Source: Scedosporium boydii (taxonomy: Eukaryota > Ascomycota > Sordariomycetes > Microascales > Microascaceae). Taken from it: a stretch of DNA of 64,000 nt. Every line of letters starts with the position of its first letter. Position 1 is the first letter of the stretch. The notes below the pieces were generated by a model. The model was given only the letters and a program-made list of their open reading frames with translations, did not search any database and was not told the DNA's origin. Positions 49,653-60,697 of this stretch are shown one piece after another. The stretch covers positions 1 to 64,000 of the forward strand of contig NJFT01000175.1 of NCBI GenBank assembly GCA_002221725.1. Direction: 5' to 3'. The translations under genes were made by a program, and so were the position numbers.

Positions 49653-52600
49653 TCACAACCTCGCAAGTCTCAACATGAGGGTCAAGTCGCCAATAACTTG
49701 CTCCTCCTCCAAGATGAGCGACTCCACCTCCAGAGTCTCAACTACCGGCTCCAGCGGTCCGCGCACCGTACTCCTAAATAGCTCCTGGCGAGACGACACC
49801 AAGATGGTAAAGTCGAGGTCGTCGGTCTTAGCCACGACCTTGTACTGCATGCGGATGTCATCCGTAGGCACCAAGCCGGCCTTCTTCCTCATCTTCTGGA
49901 TTCTGTTGATGATCTCACGCGCGATACCTTCCTCGGCGAGCTCGGGGTGCGGCACAGTATCGAGAAGGACAATAACATCCTCGGAAAAGGCAGGCTCCCA
50001 CTTGGCTCCATCGCTGGATTGCACCGTCGAATCACCGAGCACACGGACGATGTTTAGATCGTTCTCCTCGAGCTGGATACCTCCGACAACGATGGTCTTC
50101 TCCTTGAGGTACTGCCTCAGCTGGTCTTGCGTAAGGTCGGGCAGCCCCCTTCGGACAATCTGAACGTCCTTCTTCAACTTCTTTCCGAGAGTGGGCCAGT
50201 CGACCTTGGCCTCGAGGACAATGTTGTATTGCGTTTCGTCATTCGTGAGGATGATGTTGCGAATGTTCAACTCCTCCTTGACGTAGGAGCTCAACGACTC
50301 CACATCTTCAAGGATCTCGGGGTCGGCAATAACAACAAGGGAGAGAAGGGGAGTCTTGAGAGGGAGAGTGCATCGCTCTCGGACTGTTCTGCCAAGCTGG
50401 ATGACCTTTTGCATCGCAGCCACCTTCCTCTCGACCACCTCATCGAATAGCGCCTCTTGGACGGTGGGGAAGGGAAGGAAGTGTACACTGCGGGGATCCT
50501 TGAAGGGCTCCAGAAGAAGCTTGAGCTGAGGCTTGAGAAGGCTGTAGATGTGCTCGGTCAAGAAGGGCGCGAACGGCGCCAGGGCTCGGACGATGGTGAA
50601 AAGAACTTCGAGCAAGGTGTTAAGAGCAGCCTCGGTGTCCTCAATACCAAGGCCAGCCCCGCCCTTTAGCCTCTTGCGGTTGAATCGGATGTACCAATTT
50701 GTAAGGTCGTCAATGATGTGGAGCAGTCTGGGGACCACGGTATAAAGTCGGTAACCTTTGACGGAAAAAAAAAAGCATTGATTAGAAAGAAGTCACACAA
50801 GGACGCTAGAATTCACTTGAAATAATGTAAACTCACCAGCCATCTCCTGGTCCATGAAGCGTAGCAAGCTCTGGCAGTTGGCGAGAATCCACCTATCCAT
50901 GACATTGCCTAATTGGTCGCCGGATAGGGACTTCGCGCCCACAAACTCCACTCCCGTAGTCTTCTTGTAGAGCGCCGCCTGCTCGGAGAAGAAGCGGTAA
51001 CTGTTCCAAAGAGGCAGGAGGACACGCGACACAATCTCCTTGACACCGGACTCCTTGAATCGGATAGACTCCGCTCGCACTACAGGTGAGTTGATCAGGT
51101 ATAGCCTCAAGGCATCAGATCCGTATTGCGAGAGGATGAGCACGGGATCAGGGTAATTCTTGAGACGCTTCGACATCTTCTTTCCATCCTCGGCAAGAAC
51201 GATACCGTTCACGATACAGTTCTTGAAGGGCGATACGTGGAAGAGCTTGTTGCCGAGGACTGTTAGGGTGTAGAACCAACCTCGGGTCTGGTCGAGGCCC
51301 TCGGCGATGAAGTCAGCGGGGAAGAGGCCGCCTTGGAAGTTATCCTTGTTCTCGAAGGGGTAATGGCATTGGGCATAAGGCATGCTTCCCGACTCGAACC
51401 TGTATCAAAAAAAGTAAGCCAAAAAAAAATCTCAAAAATGCTACAAGGCAACAAGACTTACCAACAGTCGAAAATCTCTTCTACTCTCCGGAGTACACCC
51501 TTGCCCTTCTTGGATGGGATGGTGATGTGGTCAACCTTGTCCCGATGGATGTCGTCCAAGGGGCCCTCGTAGCCACTCAGCTCCTTCAGTTCGGCAATGC
51601 TACCGACGCAGACAACTTCCTCGTAGTCCTCGCTAACCCAGAGGGGGATGGGTGTTCCCCAGTAACGATTTCGAGACACGTTCCAGTCGTGGGCGTTAGC
51701 GACCCAGTTGGCGAACCGCTTCTCCTTGACGGCTGTAGGCACCCAGTTGGTTCCCTCGAGGTTCTCGAGCATCTCCGGAATGGAGTCGGTTACCCGGATG
51801 AACCAGGACGACACGGCTTTTCGGATAAGCTGAGTGTCGGACCTCCAGCAGAACTTGTCCGTGTGCATCGTGGTGCTGTCGACGATAAGACGACCAGTCG
51901 CCCTGAGGTCCTTGAGAATAGCCTTGTCGGCAACCTTGACATGTTGACCGGCGTACTCTGGGATTTCCTCGGTGAATTGGCCCTTCTCGTCGACCGGGCA
52001 AGGGGGAAGCCTTTTAGAGTGGATGAAGCCAGCGGCAATAGCGGCGTCGTAATCCTCCTGACCGAATGCGGGGGCTTGGTGAACGAGTCCAGTACCCTCA
52101 CCGGCCTCTACGTAGTCGGCGCCAATAACCTGGAAACAGTCGGAGAAGTCCTTGACGAAGTACTTGAACAGCGGCTCGTATTTCCAGCCAATGATATCCG
52201 TACCCTTGAGCTTCTTGAGGACCTTGTACTTGGCCTTCTTAGGGTTCTTATAAATGGAGCCGAGACCGGACTCCATGAGGACATATTTCCTCCCGGAAGC
52301 CTCGTCGAGGATGACAATGTACTCGAATTCGGGATGCGCGGCAATGAGGAGATTGGACGGCAATGTCCAGGGGGTGGTGGTGTAGATAAGGAGAGAGGTA
52401 TCCTCCATGCCCTCGACGCCTACGATGGGGAAGGAGACGATGATAGCGGGGTCCTGGGTCATCTTTTCGTTCTGCTTCGCTTCCATCTGGCTGAGAGGCG
52501 TGCAGAGGGCGGTCGAGTAGGGCATGATCTGGTAGGCGCGATATACGTGGTCCTTGTCGAACAATTGCTTGAAGACCCACCAACACGTCTCCATGAACGT

Positions 52601-53270
52601 CGTGTCCATCGACTGCGAAAATGGAAGAGATCAGTGCTGTGGTCCTTCCTCTGGTGTGCGAACCTAGCTACCAGAAAGGGAGAGCCATACCTTGTAATCA
52701 TTGTCAAAGTCGATCCAGCGACCCAACCGCTCGATAGTATGCCTCCATTCCGTCGCGTATCTCATGACGATAGCCCTGCACTCGGCGTTGTACTTTTCGA
52801 TACCCATTTGCATGACGGCATCCCTGCCGGAGATACCCAGCTTCTTGTCAATCTCGTACTCAATTGGCAAGCCATGGGTATCCCATCCAAAACGGCGGAT
52901 GACATGGTAGCCCTTCATGGACCAGTATCGAGGAATGATGTCTTTGATGGTCGAGGCGAGAAGGTGGCCATAGTGGGGTAGACCTGCGCATGTGCGTTAG
53001 AACCTGGTGAGTTGTCGGGAAGGGAAAGGGTTCTAGAAATACCGGTAGCTGTAAGAAAAGAAGGTTAGCATATTAAGAACATACAAACAGTCAATGACGA
53101 CTCAGGGGATCGAGAGCTGGGTGGCGGGTTCACGACATACCGAAAGGTGGCCCATCGTAGAAAGTGAAGCGGGGTCCATCTTCAGTGAGGCGAAGTTGGG
53201 TCTGGAAGGCATCGACGTCCCTCCAGAACTGGATGACCTCCTCCTCGGTCTTTGGGAAACTGATGCTCAT
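49653..53270 (-). CDS. ILS1: Isoleucyl-tRNA synthetase, cytosolic
   Basis: Class I aminoacyl-tRNA synthetase that charges tRNA-Ile. Six exons: 53270-53141, 53048-53043 (6 nt), 52983-52691, 52612-51462, 51399-50837 and 50755-49653; total about 1081 aa, close to yeast Ils1 (1072). The 6-nt exon is needed to build the universal block PPFATGLPHYGH: it supplies most of Ala44, Thr45 and one base of Gly46, next to the HIGH-type motif HYGH (49-52). The second ATP signature KMSKR is at 601-605. The editing domain (CP1) lies between, with TTPWTLPSN and the [23 protein letters not shown] block; the [14 protein letters not shown] motif is present. The C-terminus matches eukaryotic cytosolic enzymes. No targeting peptide, so the mitochondrial enzyme should be encoded elsewhere. 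The 5' ATG is immediately followed by family text ([15 protein letters not shown]). Confidence 0.97.
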
Positions 53271-54772
53271 GATGACTGACTATGACTCCCAAAATCGAGC
53301 TGTTGGGAGGAGCCGTCGTGGTCGGGATTCTAGGATATATTGTCGCGTCGAAGTTAAAGTGAGTCAGACCTCTTGAGGCCTTGTTACGAAGTACTTGCCG
53401 CCGCTTGTCGCATCAATTGCAGTGGCACATTCTCGGTTTGAAATTTTCCCGGTCCACATGGAGGGGTAAAAAGTGACTTCTGAACATTGAAGTTGGCGGG
53501 GTCCGATACAAGGTACAATGTACTTCGTACATACTCAATTGAATGCAACATTGTGGAGGGGCGGATTAATAAGGAGCAGCGTTCCTGAATCGCCACTTGC
53601 TCCCATTTGGTACCAACTGTACTCACATTCTGGCTTGGTCAACTTCTCTTGGGCATTTCATGGTGGCAACTTGGACGATGATACATCAATTAATCTTGAT
53701 CCTAGGCACAAATAAGTCTTAAATAAGTCTTATGATTGCTGTTAGTCTAGGTGCTCATCAAGTTCATGTTGGGATGAGGTACCCGAGACTATGGACTGAG
53801 TCACCGGTAAATACATCTTGGATAAGGCCCACATCTCCCCTTTGATGTCTGACTGCTAAACTCTGGTGACGGCGCAGCACTCACTACCTATGAAGAGCCA
53901 GGCCATACCAACCATCAATTCATTCCCATATTAGTTTGTGGTGGGCCCATGGTGATCTCTCGTCCCAGTATATTCATTAATAACGCAATGAGCACCTTGA
54001 CCGCGGGCGAGAGAGAGAAGAAGTGAACAATGCCATTAGCCGCCTCAGGAAAACCTCGAGGCGTGTGCATCCATGTTACTCTAGGATGTGTAGACCGGCC
54101 GAAGCATATGGGGAGATAATGTTGAATGTTGTGTATGTAGTACTAGACACAGCTTGAACGACTTGAGCCTCGCTATCATGGAAGGTACCGTCCACGTCTA
54201 CCACTCCTTCCTTCCCTTTTAACCCACAGATCGAATTGAACCGGAGATGAGGTTATCAGGGAAATCACGGCCTTGAGATATCGCCTCGTATGACTGGGAG
54301 CCACTGGCCAAGTGGTAACTGAGATAACGGGCTGTGGCGCCTCGGGCGAGATTGGCTTAGTCGTGCTTGTTCGATTCACCTTCTAGACTCCCCCTTTTTC
54401 CTATAACTTCTAGTTATAGTCGACGGAGCTGGGAACTCTTCCGAAAAGGTTAAGACTCAACAAGTAGCTGCTGAGGGTCAACCTCGAGGGGCTTCATTTT
54501 TTTTGCCCCATTGTCATTTATTGCCTTATTCCATCTTCTTGCAGCACTCTTAATAGCATCACCGGATATCCATCCATAAACGTATTGGACGCAGACAATG
54601 CTTCCCTGAATTACAATTGAGACGGATTAAGAGACCACTAACTAACGCCTTGATTGACTGGAAGCTTTTCTAAATGGTTTTTTATATTTTTACCTATCTG
54701 GTTAGTATCTACCACCCCCTTCTCGCCTAGTCGTGCCGTTATCTGTATTCCATCCATGGACGTCTCGACCGC
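53271..54772. other. Intergenic, 1.5 kb; ILS1 promoter side
   Basis: Contains two TACTTCGTA/TACGAAGTA copies within 140 bp (53385 and 53521), the second next to the ILS1 5' end (about 250 bp). No gene seen; frames up to 80 codons lack domains. Confidence 0.5.
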
Positions 54773-55941
54773 TCAAGACTCCAGGCTCCAGAGACCTGTG
54801 CACTTGAATTTAAGCAAGTCCTTCTCGACAATCTCGTCCTCCATCTCAAAAAGCCTTGGGAGATCCCACCGACAGCTCAGCCATCGACCCCCGAGAAATT
54901 CTCTCCGCTTACTCGTCAAGAAAGGAATGGAATGCGCCGCTAATTCCGGCGTGTCCCCCAGGCGAACTGTACTCACCATCAGCTATCCGATACGATCTCG
55001 CATAAACCACATCAAAGCGGAGTATGACGACTTACACCTGAACTTTTCTGGGAGGCGTGCCGATAGATCCGTTGGCGTTCCACAAGGGTGTAGAGAATAT
55101 GCAAGTACGCCCTAGCCAAACTCGTCATCAGTTCTCTGGCCGGTGAATGACTCACAAAACACAATACATTACATGGTGGGTGGGATTGATGGGCTTACCT
55201 GGCTCGCATATTCCTCTTGAACGAACTCGGTGAATCGCGCCAACGCAAACTTGGAAACATGGTATGCCCCTCCCCCGACGCCTGCAAAGTGCGCTGCCAC
55301 GCTCGACAGGTTAACAATCGTCTTGTCGCCGCCTTTAAGCATGAGCGGCAGAAACGCCTTTGTCGTCCGGAAGACACCCCAGTAGTTCACATCCCAGGCG
55401 CGCATGTATTCCTCATCATCCACGTCGAGTAGGGATGCAAATTCCGCCATGTATCCGGCGTTGTTGACGAGGATATCCAGGCGGGCCCACGCCTCTTCCA
55501 CCTTCTTGGCGGCGGCTTGGATATTAACCTTGTCGCAGACGTCCATCTCCAGGATTAGCACGGTGGGTTCGGCTCTGCCAGCTGCTTTAGCTGCTTCTAT
55601 CACCGCAGTTGCCGTCGTCGCAGCGGATGACCGCGCGGCTAGGGCGATGTGAGATGCGCCGGCCTGAGCATAGCCGATGGCAATGTGGGACCCGATGCCC
55701 TTGCTTGCGCCGGTTATGAGTACCGCCTTTCCCGTGCAATCGGATTTGGTGACGGGGTTGATTTCCGGATAAGTGTCATGGTGAACGATGCCAGTGAAGT
55801 GGTCGACTGGGCGCAAGGTGGGGTTAGTCTTTGATGGTGATGAGAGTGGGGAAGGTTGAGAATGCAGTTTCGGGCGGTTTAAGCTGGCACGGTTGTGTCA
55901 AAATCCCGAGCTCTCGCTCTCTTACTTTTTTGAGGGGGCAT
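54773..55941 (-). CDS. Short-chain dehydrogenase/reductase (SDR)
   Basis: Classical NAD(P)-dependent SDR. The main exon has no in-frame ATG before the Rossmann fold; a good gene model uses a 16-nt first exon at 55941-55926 (MPPQK plus one base), then 55806-55199, 55111-55036 and 54966-54773, 297 aa. The first intron ends with CTAAC and GCCCAG, which supports this. An in-frame ATG at 55974 would add 11 residues. Motifs: TGASKGIG (37-44), NNAG (120-123), Ser172/173, Tyr187 and Lys191 of YxxxK. The last exons restore family text GVLAYSLHPCGTPTD and LGDTPELAAHSIPFLTSKRREFLGGRWLSC, given here in two pieces of one conserved end. This subfamily in fungi often has HHDTYP near the N-terminus, as here. 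Substrate unknown; no biosynthetic cluster around it. Confidence 0.85.
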
Positions 55942-55974
55942 CCCCTTGGCCTTTTTCTCCTGGATAAGGGTCAT

Positions 55975-56616
55975 TGTTAAATTCGCTTGTGTTTTGGTAT
56001 GTAGAGCATGTCGACTGCGGATCGCAAGGGAAGTCGGTGGATGATCGGCGATATGGGAAGCTTATTTGTGTTCCGCCTTGTCCGGACATTCCCCAACCGA
56101 GCGACAATGGAGCAACGTAGCCAAAGGGCCCGCCCAGTACGCCACAAGTTTTGGGCAAACACAAATGTGGATTAGGATATTTGAAGCTTCAATGTTGTAG
56201 AATACCAAAACCAAGTGTGCATACTTTGGTCCATGGGGAAGCTTTTCCGCCCAACAAACTTAGGTTCCTGGTGCACTAGAAGAGTCCAAGAGCAGGAGTG
56301 ATCTCGAGCAGAGATGAAAGAGCATTGCCTCGATCGCCAAAACAATTTCCTTTTAAAGAAGTGGAATCGTCACGCGAAGAAACGGTGAAAAAGGAAATTT
56401 TTTGGTCGTCGAATCAACCAATCTATGAATCCAACCTGGCGAAAATATGAGATATAAGACCACAAAGACTCCCAAATACAGTAGTTCGGAATCCTCTCCT
56501 GGTATACAAATAATAAATGAAATCCGGTAGATCGGTCCGAACAATAAGAAACAGGAAAACGGAAAAGGCGAGGCAGGAATTCAGTGCTAGAACGCACTTA
56601 AAATCCCATTCTGATG
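55975..56616. other. Spacer between the SDR and AIF-like genes
   Basis: About 640 bp holding the SDR promoter and the 3' UTR of the AIF-like gene. No gene seen. Confidence 0.5.
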
Positions 56617-58095
56617 TCACTCCGCGACCGGGGTAGTGTCGGTCGTAGTCGCAGCTTCTTCAGCCTTAATCGCCTCACTAAACTCGGGATCCTCAAAAGG
56701 AACAGCACCCATATTCCTCCAGGCTTGGGCAGACATGAGAGCGGGATCCTTCTCCTTGGCGTAGAAAGCGATCTCCGTCTTGTGGTCACCAAAGTGCGTT
56801 ACAGAGCGATCCTAGGCACAAATTAGCTGTGAACGACAGTCTTAAGGAAGAAGAGGAAAAATGGGCGCTGCATCCACTTACCATGCCCAAAGTCAACTTG
56901 ATGACTGCGTCAGCCCAGAACGGCTCATAGGTATGCTTCAGCTCCTTGCCTTGGGTGGCAAGCACCACGTTGTCGGCGGCAATCATGGCCTTTCTCATCG
57001 CCGACCGCGCATTGGGGTTCTTCTCGCCGTGGCCAGCGAGGTCTCCGCAGACAAAGACGTTCGGGAGGGAGTCGTCGTCGATCTGGAGAGTGGGTTTTGT
57101 CCTCACGTATCCTCCTTCGGTGATGGTGTCCTTCGAGATGTTGGCGACGATCTGCGAGTTGGGCTTTTGACCCGTGCAATTGACCTACGCCACGAGAGAG
57201 ATCCCGTTAGTGTGTTATTCCTTGACAGCGGAAACGGAAGAAGAAAATAACATACGACATAGTCGTATTCTACCGTCTTGCCAGACTTGAGGGTAGCGAC
57301 ACCAGTGGCTTCATCCTGCCCGATCAACCTATCATTAAGAATAACCTCAACGCCCAAGTCCTTGAGACCTTTCATCCCCGCAGCCTGCATCTCAGGACCG
57401 AACCGATGCAGTACAGAATTTCGAGAATGGATCAACGTTACACTTTTCTCAGGGTACAACGACTTAGCGTCAGTAGCGAGCTCGACACCGGCAGCTCCGC
57501 CGCCGACCACGACGAGCTTCTTGGACGCCTTGATGCGCTGCTGCATCGCCTGCATGAGCTTGACGCCCTTTATCTTTGAGGTCTCACCCACGCGGGAAGG
57601 GAGAGAGTCATCCGCGCCGCTGCCCGTCGCAATGACAAGGTACTCGTAGGGAATCACTTCTCCAGAGCCAAGTGTCACGGACTCCTTGTCGAAGCTCGCG
57701 ACCTTGCCCTGCACCCACGTCGCGCGCGCACCGTTAAGATAAGGGCCATAGGGAATAAAGGCCTTATCCTCATGGTTCTCGACGACGCAGAAGCGGGGCA
57801 GCACCCAGGTAAAGTTGAAGTGGCTGTTCGGCTCGATGACGACGACCTCGAAGGGGCTATCGGCTGGGAGGTCGCACGCGATGATGCGCGCGGCATGGTA
57901 GCCTGCGAAACCGGCCCCGACGACGACGATGTTGCGCTTCGGGGTCTTGGATTCGACGTCGGTGTCGGCGCCAGTGGAAGGCGCGTCGCTGGCGAGGCGG
58001 TGGGGTTTGGTGTTGCGGGTGAAGAAGGAGACGTAGACGCGGAGAATGTAGCCGAAGAGCTTGCAAACAAGCACGGCTTTGTTGATTGCTTTCAT
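56617..58095 (-). CDS. AIF/AMID-like FAD-dependent oxidoreductase
   Basis: Two-dinucleotide-binding-domain flavoprotein of the AIF/AMID (FSP1-like) type, which in other organisms reduces quinones with NAD(P)H or acts in cell death. Three exons: 58095-57256, 57184-56882 and 56811-56617, phase 0, about 445 aa. The FAD-binding Rossmann motif is VVVGAGFAGYHAAR; the second (NAD) motif is VVVGGGAAGVELATD; the FAD C-terminal motif is NVFVCGDLAG. A hydrophobic N-terminal helix (VLVCKLFGYILRVYVSFF) may attach it to a membrane. The C-terminal exon encodes FGDHKTEIAFYAKEKDPALM and an Ala/Glu/Thr-rich tail. The first in-frame ATG is 58095; codons further upstream (to 58122) are not ATG. No second membrane span and no mitochondrial presequence of classical type. 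Confidence 0.88.
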
Positions 58096-59816
58096 GTTGG
58101 GCAGCGCGGACGGTCCTGTCAAGAGCTCGCTGTCAATGTTACCCTCTGTTCGAAGGATTGAGAGATGTTCCGAGGAGCTTCACAGCTTTGCGCCCCCAAG
58201 GAAAGTACACAGGAAACAGCCGTCAGGGTAGGTAGGAAAGGGAAGTCCAGCAGACTGGTGACTGTCTCTTTTTCTTCTTCTTTTTTCCCAGTCTTTCTCT
58301 TCGGGGTGGGGGCCTCCCCGAAACTGAGAATACTTCGTGGGCTGGGTCTAGGTCTGCGGTCCTGAGCTTAGCTCGTGGGCATGTGTAGTGTACTTCGTCG
58401 AGTACTTCGTAGCTTTGCACTCGACTATTAGACACTAAATCGAGCTTTTCCGTCTTTCTCTTCTTTTCTGCCCCTCTTTGCTGCAGCAATGGTACATTAA
58501 ACGGAACGGAGGTCTAGTATAGTGTAGTTACAGGGATCCAACGCCAGTTTACCGACAACGCAGAAATATCCATGCATTTGGACTCTTAAGTACTCGAGAT
58601 CAAGCCATGGAAGGTGGGGTGAAGACTCTGAAATGGAAATGAACGAGAGTCCCGCAGCGGCTTTGGGTACTTTTTAAGACCGTCAAAGTCCGTCGTCCGC
58701 TCAGCATGAGGTCCTTGTCTGTCTTCGCCTATCCCTTGAACCGAAAAATATTTTGGTGGAAAAGCGGATGATCGAGATGATCTGATAAGATAATTTCCCC
58801 TGAAGGAAGGTGGGGTACGAGTGGAGGTAATTTTGTAAGTTTACTTGGGTTGGTCCATCACGCCAGAAGTCTGGCCCGTCCAGATGCCAATGCAAGGATC
58901 CCAATCAATCACATCGCGGAACTCTTGGAAAGCGTACGACCCACGAGGGAATACTGGGAAGTACGGTACCTCGGCACGGAGACACAATACGCATACAGCA
59001 CACTAGAGCTCAAGGTTCCAATCCATTCCCAAGAACAGTCCTGAAAACCAGGGCGGAATAATTTTGTTGTTGGTGTTGTTCAGCTACTTGTTTGGGGATA
59101 GCGTCTCTGTGGAATCGAAGCCACCATCAACCCTACTTGACGACCGAGACCTAACGGAGGTGCAAAACCCGGCTTGGCCTGGCACAACCAGGTGCAAGAA
59201 ATGTGGGAGAAGAAAGCGATATCGGCTTCTGACCTTGAGAGCCAAACTCCAATACGAGAAAAGGCTTGGGGTCCTTCACACCCAAGAGTGTGCGTCCCAT
59301 CCACCTGTGTCTGCAGGTAATGCATCACATCGAGATGCACCCTGCAAGTACTCAGTGGATCAAGTTAAAATGTGATGATAATAGTGGTGCACATACTCGA
59401 GCTAGTTTCCTTCATTTCGCTGAACCCTGTACTCAACCAAGAAATGATGCAACACAGAGGAAATGGAGACTCCGAACCATAAAATCATTATCCTGGACAA
59501 TAAATCCTACTACATACGTCAAATGCTGCATTGGTTTCCCCCAATGCGTTCCGGGCCCCCTTGCCCTGCCCTGCCCTGCGCTGCACCTCGCTGCGCTGCC
59601 TTCAAAGCGCAAGGAAAATAAGGAACATTAAAACCCGGAATGATGGACCGACAAATCGCAAAAGAGACACAGTTATCAATCAGCCACTTCACACCTCCGG
59701 AATCCTTCCACCAAATCCGTCCATCTCACTCCCTCCATCCATCGTCGACGAAAACGGGTGGTGAGAGCGAGACCCCCGAAATATCCGAGTTCCCGCGAAA
59801 AAGCGAAAAGGCGAAA
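58096..59816. other. Intergenic, 1.7 kb; no convincing gene
   Basis: Holds a TACTTCGTCGAGTACTTCGTA doublet (58391-58411) about 300 bp upstream of the AIF-like ATG, so in its probable promoter. Frames of 60-120 codons near 59064-59631 lack domains. Confidence 0.45.
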
Positions 59817-60697
59817 TTAAGCCAAATCCTTGGTGGACTCGCGCCACTGCTCAAACGTCATACCGAGCGACTTGGGCATGATGACCATGAGCGGCACATG
59901 CACGTCTTGCGGGGTGCCGAGAATTTCCTTCTTATGCACAATCGTCTCCTTGAGCTTCTCGAAACCCATCTTTTCGTAGAGGCCCACGCTGGAGGGCGAC
60001 GCCTCGAAGTAGAGAGGTACCTGCCATGCCTCGGCCATTTCAGCTCCCCATCTGCAGATGAGGGCGCCGGCCTTGCGGCCTTGGTGCTTGGGTTCAATGG
60101 CAATTACATGTGTATCTTTTGGGATGATTAGCAAATGATGCCGAGTTGGTGATTTCAGTCTCAGCTGTAATGCATTGATGCATCATTCCAAGTCATGGGA
60201 GTCTGCATGAACAGCAAAGGGAAAAAAAAAAGACAATTTATAATAAAAGGGAAACAGGAGAAGAAAAAGAAAAGAAGAAATAATAGATATCACTCACAGA
60301 TGTACGGTCTGCCACCGAAAATCTTCTCCCTAGCCTCCCAGAGGGGGTTGAGGATAGCCTCGGCCTTCACCCGGTGCTTGCCCTCAAGCCAGGGTACACC
60401 GTGATTCGCCCGCTGCTCTACCGTCCTGGGAGCAAAGTATACATCGGCAAGAACCATGCCAATAATTTCCATATTATCCGTGTCCAACACTTTGTACGTG
60501 TACTGGTTGTCGGCCTTGCCCCAGTAGTCAAGGGTGGCTTTCGTATGCGCCTGGCGGAACTCCTCGCTCTCGAACCCACCGGGGAACAGCACGCTGAGCA
60601 TCAGTGCGCCCATGGGGTCGTTCTTGAAAGCGGAGAAGTAGACATCGTAGATCTTCTCGATATCCGGAATAAGAGCGGGGGCGATTCCGACAACCAT
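59817..60697 (-). CDS. GNAT-family N-acetyltransferase
   Basis: Acetyl-CoA-dependent acetyltransferase of the fungal GNAT type. Two exons: 60697-60298 and 60115-59817, about 232 aa, with a 182-nt intron (GTGAGT donor, GCTAATC branch region). The first exon has the N-terminal fold (IAPALIPDIEKIYDVYFSAF) and a beta-strand with bulge (IIGMVLADVYF). The second exon starts YTHVIAIEPKHQGRKAGALICRWG, the acetyl-CoA pyrophosphate-binding motif A (Q-x-x-[GR]-x-[GA]). The end (SPSSVGLYEKMGFEKLKE) is the usual motif B. The splice junction reads RPYIYTHV, which is reasonable but the least certain part. Substrate unknown; similar fungal proteins act on small molecules or amino groups. Confidence 0.87.

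Noticed and set aside
53698..56824. Exact 16-mer GATCCTAGGCACAAAT at 53698 and 56809
   Set aside because: About one such repeat is expected by chance in 64 kb; the second copy spans a splice acceptor of the AIF-like gene.
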